Shown piece after piece: positions 1 through 8,850 of a stretch of DNA of 64,000 nucleotides. Position 1 is the stretch's first letter. Each line of letters opens with the position of its first letter. The DNA comes from Pseudonocardia sp. DSM 110487 (lineage in GTDB: Bacteria; Actinomycetota; Actinomycetes; Mycobacteriales; Pseudonocardiaceae): contig NZ_CP080521.1 of the NCBI RefSeq assembly GCF_019468565.1, positions 9,858,001 through 9,922,000 on the forward strand, written 5' to 3'. The translations under genes and the position numbers were made by a program. Below the pieces are notes generated by a model. That model saw only the letters and a list, made by a program, of their open reading frames with translations. It made no database searches and was not told where the DNA came from.

Positions 1-1
1 G

Positions 2-235
2 ACCGACGAGCGCCCGTACGAGCCGGTGCGCGCGATCGTCGAGCTGCCGGAACCGATCCGGCCCGCCGGGTACGCCGAGCGGGCCCCTTACAAGCAGACG
101 TGGCCGGGCGGTGTCCACCTGCTCGGCGGCGGGATCCTGGTGATCCCGGGCCGCACCCTTGACGACCCGGCCGAGGCGCGCGCCCTCGCCGCCGCCATCC
201 TGGCCGCGGCCGCCCGCATGGAGGCCCCCCGCTGA
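2..235 (+). CDS. C-terminal part of an unidentified protein, 5' end outside the window
   Basis: The reading frame is open from the first bases and ends at a TGA that overlaps the next ATG (TGATG), so the two genes are probably co-translated. The visible 77 or so residues include a short Gly-rich segment (VHLLGGGILVIPGRTLDD) and an Ala-rich helical tail. I do not recognise the family. A GTG at 26 could be a start, but the frame is also open upstream with plausible codon use, so the gene most likely begins outside the window. Confidence 0.5.
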   Translation, partial: TDERPYEPVRAIVELPEPIRPAGYAERAPYKQTWPGGVHLLGGGILVIPGRTLDDPAEARALAAAILAAAARMEAPR

Positions 236-468
236 TGGCGATGCCGTTCCTGTTCGTCTACCTCGTCGTCGGGGCGATCCTGCTGATCGTGCTCGTCGGG
301 TTCGACGGACCCGCGATCACCGCGGCGTTCCGGCGCGACCTGGGCGCCATGCGTGCGCACGGGCGACTCGCCCTGGTGGCCTGCGGCCCCGTCTGGGTGG
401 CCGGGGCCGTGGCCGCGTGGCCGGTGGTCGCCGCCTGCGAGGCGATCAACTGGCGCGAGCGGGGCTGA
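235..468 (+). CDS. small membrane protein, unknown function
   Basis: A 77-residue protein with a hydrophobic N-terminal helix (about residues 4-24, FLFVYLVVGAILLIVLVG) and a second hydrophobic helix near residues 45-68, separated by a basic loop, so it probably spans the membrane twice. Its ATG overlaps the stop of the upstream partial gene, which argues for translational coupling. No catalytic motif is visible and the family is not recognised. It ends 6 bp from the stop of the convergent oxidoreductase. Confidence 0.55.
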   Translation: MAMPFLFVYLVVGAILLIVLVGFDGPAITAAFRRDLGAMRAHGRLALVACGPVWVAGAVAAWPVVAACEAINWRERG

Positions 469-474
469 CCCGGC

Positions 475-1473
475 TCACCGCTCCAGCTCGGCCGGGCCTT
501 CCTGGGGCCGCATGCCGAGCTGGTCGGCCACCGCGCCGAGCACGTCCTGCACGGCGATGGTGTCGGCGAGCGGCATCACCGCGCTCTCCGTCCGACCCGC
601 GAGCACGCCGTCGGTCACCTCCCGCAGCTCGTGGACGTACCCGCCGCCGGTGTGCGGTCGCGTGATCTCCTCCGGTTCGCGGCGGGTGCGATGGAGAACG
701 ATCACGTCAGGGTGGTGGAACCGGGGCAGGACGTCGATCCAGCCTTCGGTGCCGAACACCCGCATCTGGCCCGGCGTGGCGCAGCGCAGCGACGTGAACA
801 GCGATGCGGTGCGCCCGTCGGCCCAGCCGAGCAGCACGGCCTCCTCGACATCAACGCCGGACGGCGCGAGAGCGCCGTGCGCGACCACGGTGTCCGGCGT
901 GCCGAGCACCATCTGCGCGAACGAGACCGGGTAGACGGTCAGGTCGAACAGGGCGCCCCCGCCGACCGCCGGGTTGTAGAACCGGTCCCGCGGGTCGGTG
1001 GGCGCGTTCACCCCGAGCTCGCCCTGCACGCCGCGGACCTCCCCGATCGCGCCGTCGGCGAGCAGCTCGCGCAGCCGCACGATCGCGGGCTGGAAGCGGG
1101 TCCACATCGCCTCCATCACGAACACCCCGGCGTCACGAGCGGCCGTCGCGATCTCCCTCGTGGCGACCGGGGTGACCGTGAAGGACTTCTCGACGAGCAG
1201 GGCCTTGCCCGCCTTGATCGCGGCGAGCGCAACGGCTCGGTGCTGGGGGTGCGGGGTGGCGATGTAGAGCGCGTCCACGTCGGCGTCGTCCAGGATCGCC
1301 CGGTAGGAGTCGTGCGCCCGCTCGATCCCGTTCGCGTCGGCGAACGCCCGTGCCCGCTCGGCCGATCGCGACGCCACCGAGACCACCTCGGCGTCGGGCA
1401 TGTGCACGAAGTCGCGCACGACCCTCGCCGCGATCCGGCCCGGACCCACCACTCCCCAGCGAACGCTCGTCAT
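475..1473 (-). CDS. Gfo/Idh/MocA-family NAD(P)-dependent oxidoreductase
   Basis: A 332-residue protein with an N-terminal Rossmann fold (GVVGPGRIAARVVRDF, about residues 7-22) and the family's lysine motif as VEKSF instead of the usual EKP. A downstream EAMWTRF segment resembles the dihydrodiol-dehydrogenase branch. The family oxidises sugars, inositols or diols with NAD(P); the substrate cannot be read here. ATG at 1473 is chosen because GAGGA lies 8 nt upstream; an in-frame ATG nine bases earlier would sit on top of that site. It is separated from the next upstream gene by about 90 bp, so it probably has its own promoter. Confidence 0.85.
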   Translation of the reverse strand: MTSVRWGVVGPGRIAARVVRDFVHMPDAEVVSVASRSAERARAFADANGIERAHDSYRAILDDADVDALYIATPHPQHRAVALAAIKAGKALLVEKSFTVTPVATREIATAARDAGVFVMEAMWTRFQPAIVRLRELLADGAIGEVRGVQGELGVNAPTDPRDRFYNPAVGGGALFDLTVYPVSFAQMVLGTPDTVVAHGALAPSGVDVEEAVLLGWADGRTASLFTSLRCATPGQMRVFGTEGWIDVLPRFHHPDVIVLHRTRREPEEITRPHTGGGYVHELREVTDGVLAGRTESAVMPLADTIAVQDVLGAVADQLGMRPQEGPAELER

Positions 1474-1561
1474 GCCGACCATCCTCACCCACCACTCTCC
1501 ACAGCCTGTGGACAACCCCGTGGAAGGATCCGAACGAGTGTTCGACACCAAGCGAACCGGC

Positions 1562-2578
1562 TCACCCTCCGACCAGCCGGGCGACCCGCAGCGCGGGTCG
1601 GTCGCCCTCTCGGAGCGCGCCGTTGCTGATGAACACGGTCTCATCGCGGACGACCACCGCCGTCGTGCCCTCGACGCCGTCGTCGCCGTCGAGCAGGACC
1701 CGATGCGTGCCGTCCGCCGCGACGCCGACCAGCTCGCTCGTATCGTTGAGCGCCGCGAGGATCTCGTCGCCGCGGCCGGTGAAGTCGAAATCGTCGATGC
1801 CGGCCAGGCCCGTGGCGTGCACGGCGACCGGGCCCGCCGCACCCGACTGCTCCACCGGGATGCGCACGATCGTGCCGAGGTCGTAGTTGCTCACCCACGC
1901 CGCTCCTGCCCGCAGCTTCAGCCCGTTCGCCCCGAAGAAGCCGGACGGCGCGAGGGTGGGGTCCGCGTTCCACACCGACGGTTCGCCACCGGACAGTGGG
2001 GCCTCCCACACCCGTCCACCGGTCGAGTCGGTGACGAGGAAGCGATTTCTGGGCTGATCGATGATCAGTGCGTTCGGCATGGTGTCCGCCGGCATCGAGA
2101 CGATCAGCTCCGGCTCGCTCGACCCGGGCGCCAGTCGCCAGATGCCGGTCAGCCCACCCAGCCCTGCCGAGTAGAGGAAGAACACCGCGCCGCCTTGATC
2201 GCGCGCCACCCCGGTCACCTGCGGAATCCCGACCAGCGGCGTGGTCCCGCCCCCGCCGGCGGGCACCGGCATCGTGGCGAGCACCTCGGTACCGCCGTCT
2301 CCCCTCACCCGGACGACCTGCCGAGCGCCGATCATGCCGATGACCACGCCGCCGCCCGGTTCGAGCGCGATGCTCTCCGCGTTCTGCCCGGCGGATTTGT
2401 CGAACTCCGCCAGCACCCGGACATCGGCCAGCTCACTGAGCCCGGCCGGCGCCTCCATCGGCGCAGCGGGCTCGGCGGACGCACACGCGGCCGCCCCGAA
2501 CGCCGTGCCGGCCGCCACCGCGATACCGAGGACGGCGGACGACAGGCGGACGTGCGTGGCTGATGGCGACATTCGCAT
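1562..2578 (-). CDS. secreted or lipid-anchored beta-propeller protein (SMP-30/NHL-like)
   Basis: A 338-residue protein with an exported N-terminus: basic start, hydrophobic stretch, then FGAAAC, which could serve as a lipobox with the cysteine near residue 32. The rest is built of repeated short beta-strand units (for example NALIIDQPRNRFLVTDSTGG and ANGLKLRAGAAWVSNYD), as in SMP-30/gluconolactonase or NHL propellers. Such proteins hydrolyse lactones or bind ligands; no specific activity can be assigned. The ATG at 2578 is supported by AAGGAG seven bases upstream. The neighbours on both sides look unrelated. Confidence 0.7.
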   Translation of the reverse strand: MRMSPSATHVRLSSAVLGIAVAAGTAFGAAACASAEPAAPMEAPAGLSELADVRVLAEFDKSAGQNAESIALEPGGGVVIGMIGARQVVRVRGDGGTEVLATMPVPAGGGGTTPLVGIPQVTGVARDQGGAVFFLYSAGLGGLTGIWRLAPGSSEPELIVSMPADTMPNALIIDQPRNRFLVTDSTGGRVWEAPLSGGEPSVWNADPTLAPSGFFGANGLKLRAGAAWVSNYDLGTIVRIPVEQSGAAGPVAVHATGLAGIDDFDFTGRGDEILAALNDTSELVGVAADGTHRVLLDGDDGVEGTTAVVVRDETVFISNGALREGDRPALRVARLVGG

Positions 2579-2649
2579 CGCGACGCTCCTTGTCTAATGT
2601 GGACTTTCGGTCGATGCCGCGCGGCCCGCAGGGTCCTCCTGCTGTGCGG

Positions 2650-3519
2650 TCAGGCCTGGCGCGGCTCGGCGGTGTCGAACGGCGCGGTGTCGAACCGCTC
2701 CCGGCCGAGCGCCGCGATCAGTTCGAGCTTCCCCACGGCCGCGCTGCCCGGAGCGGGTGAGTACACGATCAGCCGCTGCCGATGAGCGGTCGCCAGTACG
2801 TCGAAGTCGAGTTCGACCAGCCCGACCACCGGATGGATGATCCGCTTGCGATCGCTGCGGCGGACGGCGACATCGTGTCGGGCCCACAACCGCGTGAACT
2901 CCTGGCTCGCGGCGCGCAGGGCCCGGACCAATCCCGTGGCGAAACGGTCCCCGCCTCGCGCCGCGACCGTTGCGCGGAGGTCTTCGACCTGGGCACGGCT
3001 CTCGCCCTCGTGATCCTCGACCGGCTGGCGCGCGCGGAACGTCGGATCGGTGAACCAGCGGTAGGTGCAGCTGCGGCCATAGCCGCGCTGTCCGGTCTGG
3101 TCGCCGAGCAGCGCGTCGGCGAGCGCATTCTGTGCCAGCACCACGTTGAGGTCGGAGGCGATCAGTGCGGGGAGCGTGGCCAGGTCGTCGAGCAGGCGCA
3201 GGAGGACCCGGCTGACGTGTTCGTCGGGCCCCACCGCGGGTGGACCGTATTGTCCCGCGAGCAGGAACAGGTGGTCGCGTTCGTCGTTGCTCAGCCGTAG
3301 GGCACGGGCGAGGGCTGCGACAAGGGCGACCGAGGGTGCCGCACCCCGACCCTGCTCGAGCCGGGCGAGGTAGTCCGGTGACATCCCGGCGAGCTGCGCG
3401 ACCTCGAAGCGCCGTAGGCCCGGCGTCCTCCGCCGCGACCCCACCGGCATCCCGACGTCCGAGGGCTGCAGCAACGCCCGCCTGCTGCGCAGGAAGTCCC
3501 CGAACTCACGCCGATCCAT
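2650..3519 (-). CDS. XRE-family transcriptional regulator with MmyB-like ligand domain
   Basis: A 289-residue regulator. Residues about 5-75 form a helix-turn-helix of the type RRTPGLRRFEVAQLAGMS followed by PDYLARLEQGRG, typical of the actinobacterial XRE/MmyB group. The remaining 200 residues match the MmyB-like (PAS-like) ligand domain, with characteristic ALLGD and HPVVGLVELDFDVL segments. It may control the neighbouring oxidoreductase or propeller gene, but no operator was identified. The start at 3519 is preferred because a frame extension upstream overlaps intergenic sequence and lacks domain content. Confidence 0.85.
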   Translation of the reverse strand: MDRREFGDFLRSRRALLQPSDVGMPVGSRRRTPGLRRFEVAQLAGMSPDYLARLEQGRGAAPSVALVAALARALRLSNDERDHLFLLAGQYGPPAVGPDEHVSRVLLRLLDDLATLPALIASDLNVVLAQNALADALLGDQTGQRGYGRSCTYRWFTDPTFRARQPVEDHEGESRAQVEDLRATVAARGGDRFATGLVRALRAASQEFTRLWARHDVAVRRSDRKRIIHPVVGLVELDFDVLATAHRQRLIVYSPAPGSAAVGKLELIAALGRERFDTAPFDTAEPRQA

Positions 3520-3586
3520 ACGCTCCAGCGTGATCCGTCCCGGGTCGGACAACCAGGACCTGTCAGGTCCACGCTCCGGCTGGCTA

Positions 3587-4531
3587 CTACCGGCCTGCCT
3601 CGAGCGCGCCGGCGAGCGAGCGTTCGAACTCGGCGGAGAGGTCGGCACCCTTCATCGCCGTCCACACCGCGTCCACGAGGATCGACGGCGGCTCCCGCGG
3701 CAGCGCGACGAGCCCGACCGGTGGGTTCGGGTTGGGATCCGCGAGTGGGCGCACGCAGAGGCCCGCGGGCACCCCGAAGGCGTGCACCCAGGCGTGCGAC
3801 ACGATGCTCGACAGCCCCCTGGTCGCGATGTGCGCGTACAACGCGCCGACGTTGTCGGTCTCCATCACCGGCGCCAGCCGGGCCCCGGCCGTCGCCATCG
3901 CCGCGTCGAGGATCCGCCGGTTCCGCATGTCCTGCGTGAGAGCGCAGAGCGGCAGCCGCGCCGCCGCCGCCCACTCCACCACCCGCTCCCGAGCCAGCGC
4001 GGAGTCGGCCGGCATCAGCAGCAGGAAACGTTCCCGGTACAGCTGCATCGCCCGCATCGAGGCGGCCGACTCGTCGTCGAGGTAGGTGACACCCACGTCC
4101 AACTCGAAGTCGGCGAGCCTCCGCGCGATCTCCCGGGACGAGAGGGCCTCGATCCGCACCAGCGCCCGCGGATGTGCCGCCTCGAACCGCGCCGTGATCA
4201 ACGGCGTCGCCGGCACCGCCGTGGGAATGGCGCCGATCCGCAGCGTCGCGCTCAGCCCGCCCCGCATCCGGTCGAGGTCGGTGCGCAACCCGTCGCGCTC
4301 CGCGAGGATCCGGTGCGCCCAGCCCACCACGCGCTGCCCCTCGGGGGTGAACCCGCCGAAGCGCTGCCCGCGCAGCACGATCGGCACGTCCAGCTCGTGC
4401 TCCAGCCTGCGGATCGCCGCCGACAGGGCGGGCTGACTGACGTGGCACGCCTGCGCCGCCCGCCCGAAGTGCCGCTCCCGCGCCAGCGCGACGAGGTACT
4501 CGAGCTGCCGAATCAGCACGTCCCCCGTCAC
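3587..4531 (-). CDS. LysR-family transcriptional regulator
   Basis: A 314-residue LysR regulator: N-terminal winged helix (residues about 5-65, HFGRAAQACHVSQPALSAAI), linker helix, then a periplasmic-binding-protein-like co-inducer domain. The GTG start overlaps the TGA of the upstream nitroreductase-hemerythrin gene by four bases (GTGA), so the two are one transcript. That is unusual for LysR genes, which are normally divergent from their target. Here the regulator would be produced together with the enzyme it sits behind. Confidence 0.9.
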   Translation of the reverse strand: MTGDVLIRQLEYLVALARERHFGRAAQACHVSQPALSAAIRRLEHELDVPIVLRGQRFGGFTPEGQRVVGWAHRILAERDGLRTDLDRMRGGLSATLRIGAIPTAVPATPLITARFEAAHPRALVRIEALSSREIARRLADFELDVGVTYLDDESAASMRAMQLYRERFLLLMPADSALARERVVEWAAAARLPLCALTQDMRNRRILDAAMATAGARLAPVMETDNVGALYAHIATRGLSSIVSHAWVHAFGVPAGLCVRPLADPNPNPPVGLVALPREPPSILVDAVWTAMKGADLSAEFERSLAGALEAGR

Positions 4532-5376
4532 GCGATCACCCTAAGACCGTCCAGCGCAGGAACCAGCTGCTCCTCCTCGTACGAAAGGTGCCGTTCGAGC
4601 TGGTCGGCGAGCCGGTCGACCTCCCGCCGGAGCTCCGCCGGGTCGGCGGGGCCCGCGACGGTGTCCCGCAGCTGCGCGACGAGCGCGGCGATCCGCTCGT
4701 GCTCGACGCGCAGGCGCTCGAGGACCAGCCCCAGGTCGGGCCGCTGTGCGGCGAGCAGCGGGAAGAGCGCGCCGTCCTCTCCGGCGTGGTGGTTGTGCAG
4801 GCCCGCGCAGAGGGTCAGGCAGTTCACGCGCAGCTGCGCGCCCACGCTCCCGCCGGCGGTGACCTCGTCGCGGATCAGCGCGAGCTCGCGGCGGAACGCG
4901 TCGTGGACCCGCGTGAGAGCCGCGCCGCCGGAAACGGCAGTTCCGCCGGCGAACCGTGGCGGACCGGGCACCGGCCGCAGCGCCACCACGGGCAGGACAC
5001 GCCCGGACCGCTCCTCGTACTCGGCCCATCCGGGGTCGGTCTCGACGGCACGGGCGAAGGCCCGGTCGCGGTCGGCGCCTTCCATGACGACGGCCGAAGC
5101 GTCGCTGACGAAAACGCCGTCCTCGACCGTGACCTGCGGGTTCGCGACGAGGTTGTGGAACCAGGCCGGATGGCGCGGCGACCCGCCCGCGGATCCGATC
5201 ACGAGGAACTGGTGGGCACCGTCGGGCAGGTAGGTGAGCGGCACGGTGTGCGGCACGCCGGACCTCGCCCCGGTGGTCGTGAGCAGGAGCAGACGGGCGC
5301 CTTCGAACGGACCGCCGACCCGGCCGGCATTGGCCCGGAACTCGGCGACGACCTGGCCTTGGAGATCAAGTGACAT
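4528..5376 (-). CDS. fusion of deazaflavin-dependent nitroreductase domain and hemerythrin HHE domain
   Basis: A 282-residue two-domain protein. Residues 1-130 match the DUF385/Ddn-type deazaflavin (F420)-dependent nitroreductase family (LLLLTTTGARSGVPHTVPLT, then HPAWFHNLVANPQVTV). Residues about 150-280 match a hemerythrin-like HHE four-helix domain, with candidate metal ligands in VHDAFR, LHNHHAGEDGALFP, HERIAAL and LERHLSYEEEQLVP. The first domain would reduce a substrate with F420H2 and the second would hold a di-iron site that senses oxygen, NO or redox state. ATG at 5376 begins the recognisable domain and has AAAGGA about 13 nt upstream. It overlaps the LysR gene. Confidence 0.85.
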   Translation of the reverse strand: MSLDLQGQVVAEFRANAGRVGGPFEGARLLLLTTTGARSGVPHTVPLTYLPDGAHQFLVIGSAGGSPRHPAWFHNLVANPQVTVEDGVFVSDASAVVMEGADRDRAFARAVETDPGWAEYEERSGRVLPVVALRPVPGPPRFAGGTAVSGGAALTRVHDAFRRELALIRDEVTAGGSVGAQLRVNCLTLCAGLHNHHAGEDGALFPLLAAQRPDLGLVLERLRVEHERIAALVAQLRDTVAGPADPAELRREVDRLADQLERHLSYEEEQLVPALDGLRVIA

Positions 5377-5545
5377 GTGGGGAGGAGGATCCTTTCTCGC
5401 TGAACTCGGACGGGCGAATTCGCGAGAAGGCGGCGGGCCGCGGGCCCGGCGGGGCATCACGCCCTGGCCGGGTACCCCATCCGTTCGCGGCTCGAGGCCG
5501 ACCCGGCAGTCATGTCCGCGACGTTAGCCCCGTGATCGGGAAACA

Positions 5546-6724
5546 TCAATTGCCGCCGACGGCCCGCGCCGGGGCCACGGCGCGATGCGGGACAGCCCGC
5601 CGGGCGAGGTCGGGCACGAGCGTGAAGATCCCGAGCACCGCGAGCCCCACGCCGAGCCACAGCGGCGCGCGCAGGCCGAACCCGTCGATCACGAGCCCGC
5701 CGATGGCCGAGCTGACGATGATGCCGCCGGTGATGAACGAGCCGTGGATCGTGTTGACCAGCGGTCCGACGTTTCCGGCGCGCTGCACCCGAACACCCAT
5801 CGCCGGGTTCATCGTGACGCCGACCAGCCCGATCCCGAGCATGCACACCACGGCCGCCACGCCGACGTGCGCGAACAGCGCGAACCCCGTGAGGAAGACC
5901 AGGTTCAGCGCGAGCCCGCAGAGCAACACGGGGAGCGCGTGCCGGTCGGCGAGCCGCCCGACGACCGTGTTGCCCACGACGGTGGCGGCCCCGTACGCCA
6001 CCAGTAGCAGCGGGACGGCACCGGTTGGGAACCCACCGATCTCGGTGAGGATCGGGTTGAGGAAGCTGAACGCGGAGAACGTCGCCCCGATCACCAGCAG
6101 GCTGGTGGACAGCCTCAGCCACAGCGTGGGCCTGCGGAAGACGCCCAACTCCTGCCGCAGGGGCCCGCTCGCGATACGCGCGAGCGCAGGCACGCCTGCG
6201 ACGGTGCACAGAACCGCGACCACCGTGAGCGCGGAGATCCCCCAGAACGCCGCGCGCCACCCGTACGCCTCACCGACGACGGTGGCCAGCGGCAACCCGA
6301 GCAGCGTGCCCAGCATGAGACCGTTCAGGACCACCGACATCGCCCTGCCACGCACTTCGGGCGCCACCAGGACGGCGCAGATCGACACGGCGGTACCGAA
6401 GAACGCCTGTGCCGCCGCGCCGCTGACCAGCCGCGCGAGCAGCATCATCGGGTAGCCGGATGCGGTGGCCGCCGCCACGTTGCCCATGAGGAAGAGCGCG
6501 AACAGCAGCATCAGTGCGGTGTTCGGTCGCAGCCGCATGACCAGCATCGTCAGCACCGGCCCGCCGACCGCCATCGCCACGGCGAACGCGGTGATCAGGT
6601 ACCCGACCTGGGATATCGAGACGTCGAGACCCGATGCGATCTGCGGCATGAGCCCCGCGACCACGAACTCGCTCGTGACCATGGCGAAGATGCCGAGGGC
6701 CAGCACGTACACGGCACGAGGCAC
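5546..6724 (-). CDS. MFS transporter, DHA1-type drug/solute efflux
   Basis: A 392-residue, twelve-helix major facilitator protein (N-terminus VYVLALGIFAMVTSEFVVAG is typical of the AraJ/sugar-efflux and drug:H+ antiporter-1 group). The start is decided by the ribosome site: AAGGAGG sits five bases before a GTG at 6724, whereas the ATG 33 bases upstream has no such site and falls inside a palindromic operator. A TetR gene lies directly upstream in the same orientation, so substrate-induced derepression is likely. The substrate is unknown. Confidence 0.9.
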   Translation of the reverse strand: MPRAVYVLALGIFAMVTSEFVVAGLMPQIASGLDVSISQVGYLITAFAVAMAVGGPVLTMLVMRLRPNTALMLLFALFLMGNVAAATASGYPMMLLARLVSGAAAQAFFGTAVSICAVLVAPEVRGRAMSVVLNGLMLGTLLGLPLATVVGEAYGWRAAFWGISALTVVAVLCTVAGVPALARIASGPLRQELGVFRRPTLWLRLSTSLLVIGATFSAFSFLNPILTEIGGFPTGAVPLLLVAYGAATVVGNTVVGRLADRHALPVLLCGLALNLVFLTGFALFAHVGVAAVVCMLGIGLVGVTMNPAMGVRVQRAGNVGPLVNTIHGSFITGGIIVSSAIGGLVIDGFGLRAPLWLGVGLAVLGIFTLVPDLARRAVPHRAVAPARAVGGN

Positions 6725-6740
6725 GTGTTCCTCCTTATTT

Positions 6741-6756
6741 TGTACTGATCTGTCCA
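6741..6756. promoter_or_regulatory. probable TetR operator upstream of the MFS gene
   Basis: TGTACTGATCTGTCCA is a near-perfect palindrome centred on GATC (six of eight arm positions pair). It lies 17-32 bp upstream of the GTG start of the MFS gene and just downstream of the tetR gene. A related 16-mer (12 of 16 identical) occurs in front of tetR itself. Confidence 0.7.
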
Positions 6757-6797
6757 TAACTTGGGCATGCGTCGAGACACCGCGCGAGCAGCGCAGG

Positions 6798-7394
6798 TCA
6801 GCCCGTCAGCGCGTCCACCGCCGTGTCGGCGATCGACTGCAGGGCGGCCCGATCCGCGCCGCCCTGCCCTGCCACGCGCATGCCCGCGATCACCGCGTTC
6901 AGGTAGCGGGCCACGGACTCCGGATCACGCACGGTCGCGATCTCACCGGCTCGCTGACCGGCGGCGATGACGATCCGCAGCGCCGCGGCCCTCCGCTCGG
7001 TGTCCCGGTCGAGGATCTCGGCGGCCTCGACGTCCCGGCCGGCGAGCTCGACCGTGGTGTTGACGGTGAGGCAACCGATGCTGCGGCCGTCTCGCCGCGT
7101 GGCCACCTCCCCGTCGATCACCGCCGAGAACAGGTCCCGCAGCCGCTCGACCGGCGATCGACCCTCGTCCTCGAGGATGCCGAGCTGGTTCGTGCTCATC
7201 GTCTCCACGTAGTGCAGCAGCGCGCGCCGGAAGAGCTCATGCTTGCTGGTGAACGCGTTGTAGATGCTGCTGCGGCCGAGGCCGGTCGCGGCGCAGAGGT
7301 CGTCGGTGGTGGTGGCCTCGTAGCCGTTGGCCCAGAACGTGCGCATCGCGGCATCGACGGCACGGTCCTCGTCGAACGTCCGAGGGCGGGGCAT
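6798..7394 (-). CDS. TetR-family repressor
   Basis: A 198-residue TetR regulator with the N-terminal helix-turn-helix at about residues 25-55 (TTDDLCAATGLGRSSIYNAF, then TSKHELF) and a C-terminal domain of the TetR_C type (GRSIGCLTVNTTVELAGRD). It sits 73 bp upstream of the MFS gene on the same strand. Similar palindromes precede both genes, indicating autoregulation and control of the transporter. The short gap holds the transporter's promoter. Confidence 0.9.
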   Translation of the reverse strand: MPRPRTFDEDRAVDAAMRTFWANGYEATTTDDLCAATGLGRSSIYNAFTSKHELFRRALLHYVETMSTNQLGILEDEGRSPVERLRDLFSAVIDGEVATRRDGRSIGCLTVNTTVELAGRDVEAAEILDRDTERRAAALRIVIAAGQRAGEIATVRDPESVARYLNAVIAGMRVAGQGGADRAALQSIADTAVDALTG

Positions 7395-7415
7395 GGGGAG
7401 CACCCTAACACGTTC

Positions 7416-7431
7416 TGGAATGACCAGTTCA
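7416..7431. promoter_or_regulatory. probable second TetR operator, upstream of tetR
   Basis: On the minus strand this reads TGAACTGGTCATTCCA. It matches the operator in front of the MFS gene at 12 of 16 positions and keeps the TGnAC and CCA arms. It sits about 22 bp upstream of the tetR ATG, consistent with autorepression. Confidence 0.6.
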
Positions 7432-7447
7432 AAACAGCGGGTAGTGA

Positions 7448-7801
7448 TCAGTAACAGTCGATCCGTGGCTGCACGCGGGTGAACCGCTCGATCCACAGCC
7501 GCTGGGCCTGCCGCATCGGCATGCGGTTCAGGAAGAACCGCGTCCCGCCCGGTTGCCGCCGAACGACGACGAGGTCGGCGGTCGCCAGCACGTCCAGGTG
7601 CTTGCTGATCGCCTGCCGGGAGATGCCGAAGCCGGCGACGAGCTCGCTCACCCGCTGACCGTCGCGATCGAGGAGACGGTCGAGGAGCGCCCGCCTCGTG
7701 GGGTCGGCCAGCGCGTTGAACACGAGGTCGAGCCGCCGCTTCGCGTCGTCGTCCGGCCGGGGGATCCCCTCGACGCCGACCCTCGCACCCATCGCCGTCA
7801 C
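7448..7801 (-). CDS. ArsR-family winged-helix regulator
   Basis: A 117-residue ArsR/SmtB-type regulator (LADPTRRALLDRLL, then ELVAGFGISRQAISKHLDVL and the wing VVVRRQPGGTRFFLN). It lacks the cysteine pairs of metal sensors, so it belongs to the broad metal-independent group often found beside SRPBCC or membrane proteins. Its GTG overlaps the stop of the upstream membrane-protein gene (GTGA), so both are on one transcript. Confidence 0.85.
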   Translation of the reverse strand: MTAMGARVGVEGIPRPDDDAKRRLDLVFNALADPTRRALLDRLLDRDGQRVSELVAGFGISRQAISKHLDVLATADLVVVRRQPGGTRFFLNRMPMRQAQRLWIERFTRVQPRIDCY

Positions 7802-8613
7802 GATCGATCAGCTCCCATGTGCATCGCCCTCTCGACCCTGACGCGCAGGATCTCGGCGAACCCGATCGGCTCGAACACCGGAAGGATCTGGACACCCCGA
7901 CGGTGGTCGACCACCACGACGTCGCCGGGCGGAGGCGAATCGGCGTGCCCGTCGTCGGCGGAGAACCAGGAACCGTCCCCCTCCCGCGCCGGACGCACCT
8001 CGACGGCGCTGACATCGGTCAGATCGATGGTGCGCATGTATCCCAACCTCGGTCCCGGCCGGACGGTGATGATCAGCTGCTCTTCGGTCAGCCGGACGTC
8101 GTCCCGGGCGAGCCACCGCTTCGACCGGCGCGCCCCAGAACGGATCTCGACCTGGATCTCGACATCGATCTCGCCCAGGTCGGCCGACAGCGGGCGGCGA
8201 AGGGCCCGGGCGGCGAGCACGACCGGCATGAGCTCGACGACCGACACCACAGCGGCGATCGACGGGACCGCACTCCACATCGACATGCCGGCCCGGCCGA
8301 GCAGGTCACCCGCCGCGATCCCGACGCCCACCGCGTGAACCGGAACGGCCGACACCCCCGACGCCGGCCAGCGCCACGGCTGCCCCGCCGTCGAGGACCG
8401 GCGTTCGCGCCACAGCAGCACCGCCATCGGCGCCGCGGTGAGCACGGCGGCCGCCACCGCGGCGGCAGGCGGGCCGATCGAACCTCCGGCGACCGAACAC
8501 CCGACATAGACGATCAGCGTGCAATGGACGAAGAACGCCACTCCCAGCCACACGTGGGCCCGCCGCAGGCGCGCGGACCCCCGTGGTCGCCCGCCTCCAG
8601 GTCGTTCTGGCAT
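7798..8613 (-). CDS. four-helix membrane protein with cytoplasmic PH-like C-terminal domain
   Basis: About 271 residues: four hydrophobic helices (VWLGVAFFVHCTLIVYVGCS, AAAVAAAVLTAAPMAVLL, PVHAVGVGIAAGDLL, IAAVVSVVELMPVVLAA). These are followed by a soluble beta-rich domain (VRLTEEQLIITVRPGPRLGY, then TIDLTDVSAVEV) reminiscent of bacterial PH domains. Function is unknown. The frame extends to an ATG at 8679, but the extra 22 codons have atypical A/T-rich codons and no ribosome site, so ATG 8613 is preferred. It is co-transcribed with the ArsR gene, which may use it as target or partner. Confidence 0.65.
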   Translation of the reverse strand: MPERPGGGRPRGSARLRRAHVWLGVAFFVHCTLIVYVGCSVAGGSIGPPAAAVAAAVLTAAPMAVLLWRERRSSTAGQPWRWPASGVSAVPVHAVGVGIAAGDLLGRAGMSMWSAVPSIAAVVSVVELMPVVLAARALRRPLSADLGEIDVEIQVEIRSGARRSKRWLARDDVRLTEEQLIITVRPGPRLGYMRTIDLTDVSAVEVRPAREGDGSWFSADDGHADSPPPGDVVVVDHRRGVQILPVFEPIGFAEILRVRVERAMHMGADRS

Positions 8614-8850
8614 CGGGGGTTCGGCTCCCGTCCGTACTCGCGATCGCGGAGGACCCTTCGGACTGCATGGATACTTCATTTACCGACGAACTCGCCATAC
8701 CGCGCGCGATCCTTGAGCAAGATTTAACGTTCGGCGCAACCTTATATCTCGATCAAGACGCTCGACGGCACACGTGATTCACTCCTACCTTTAGCAGAAC
8801 ATTAAACGCCCTGGCGAGCTCGCCCGACAGGCGACTGAACGGTACGACTT

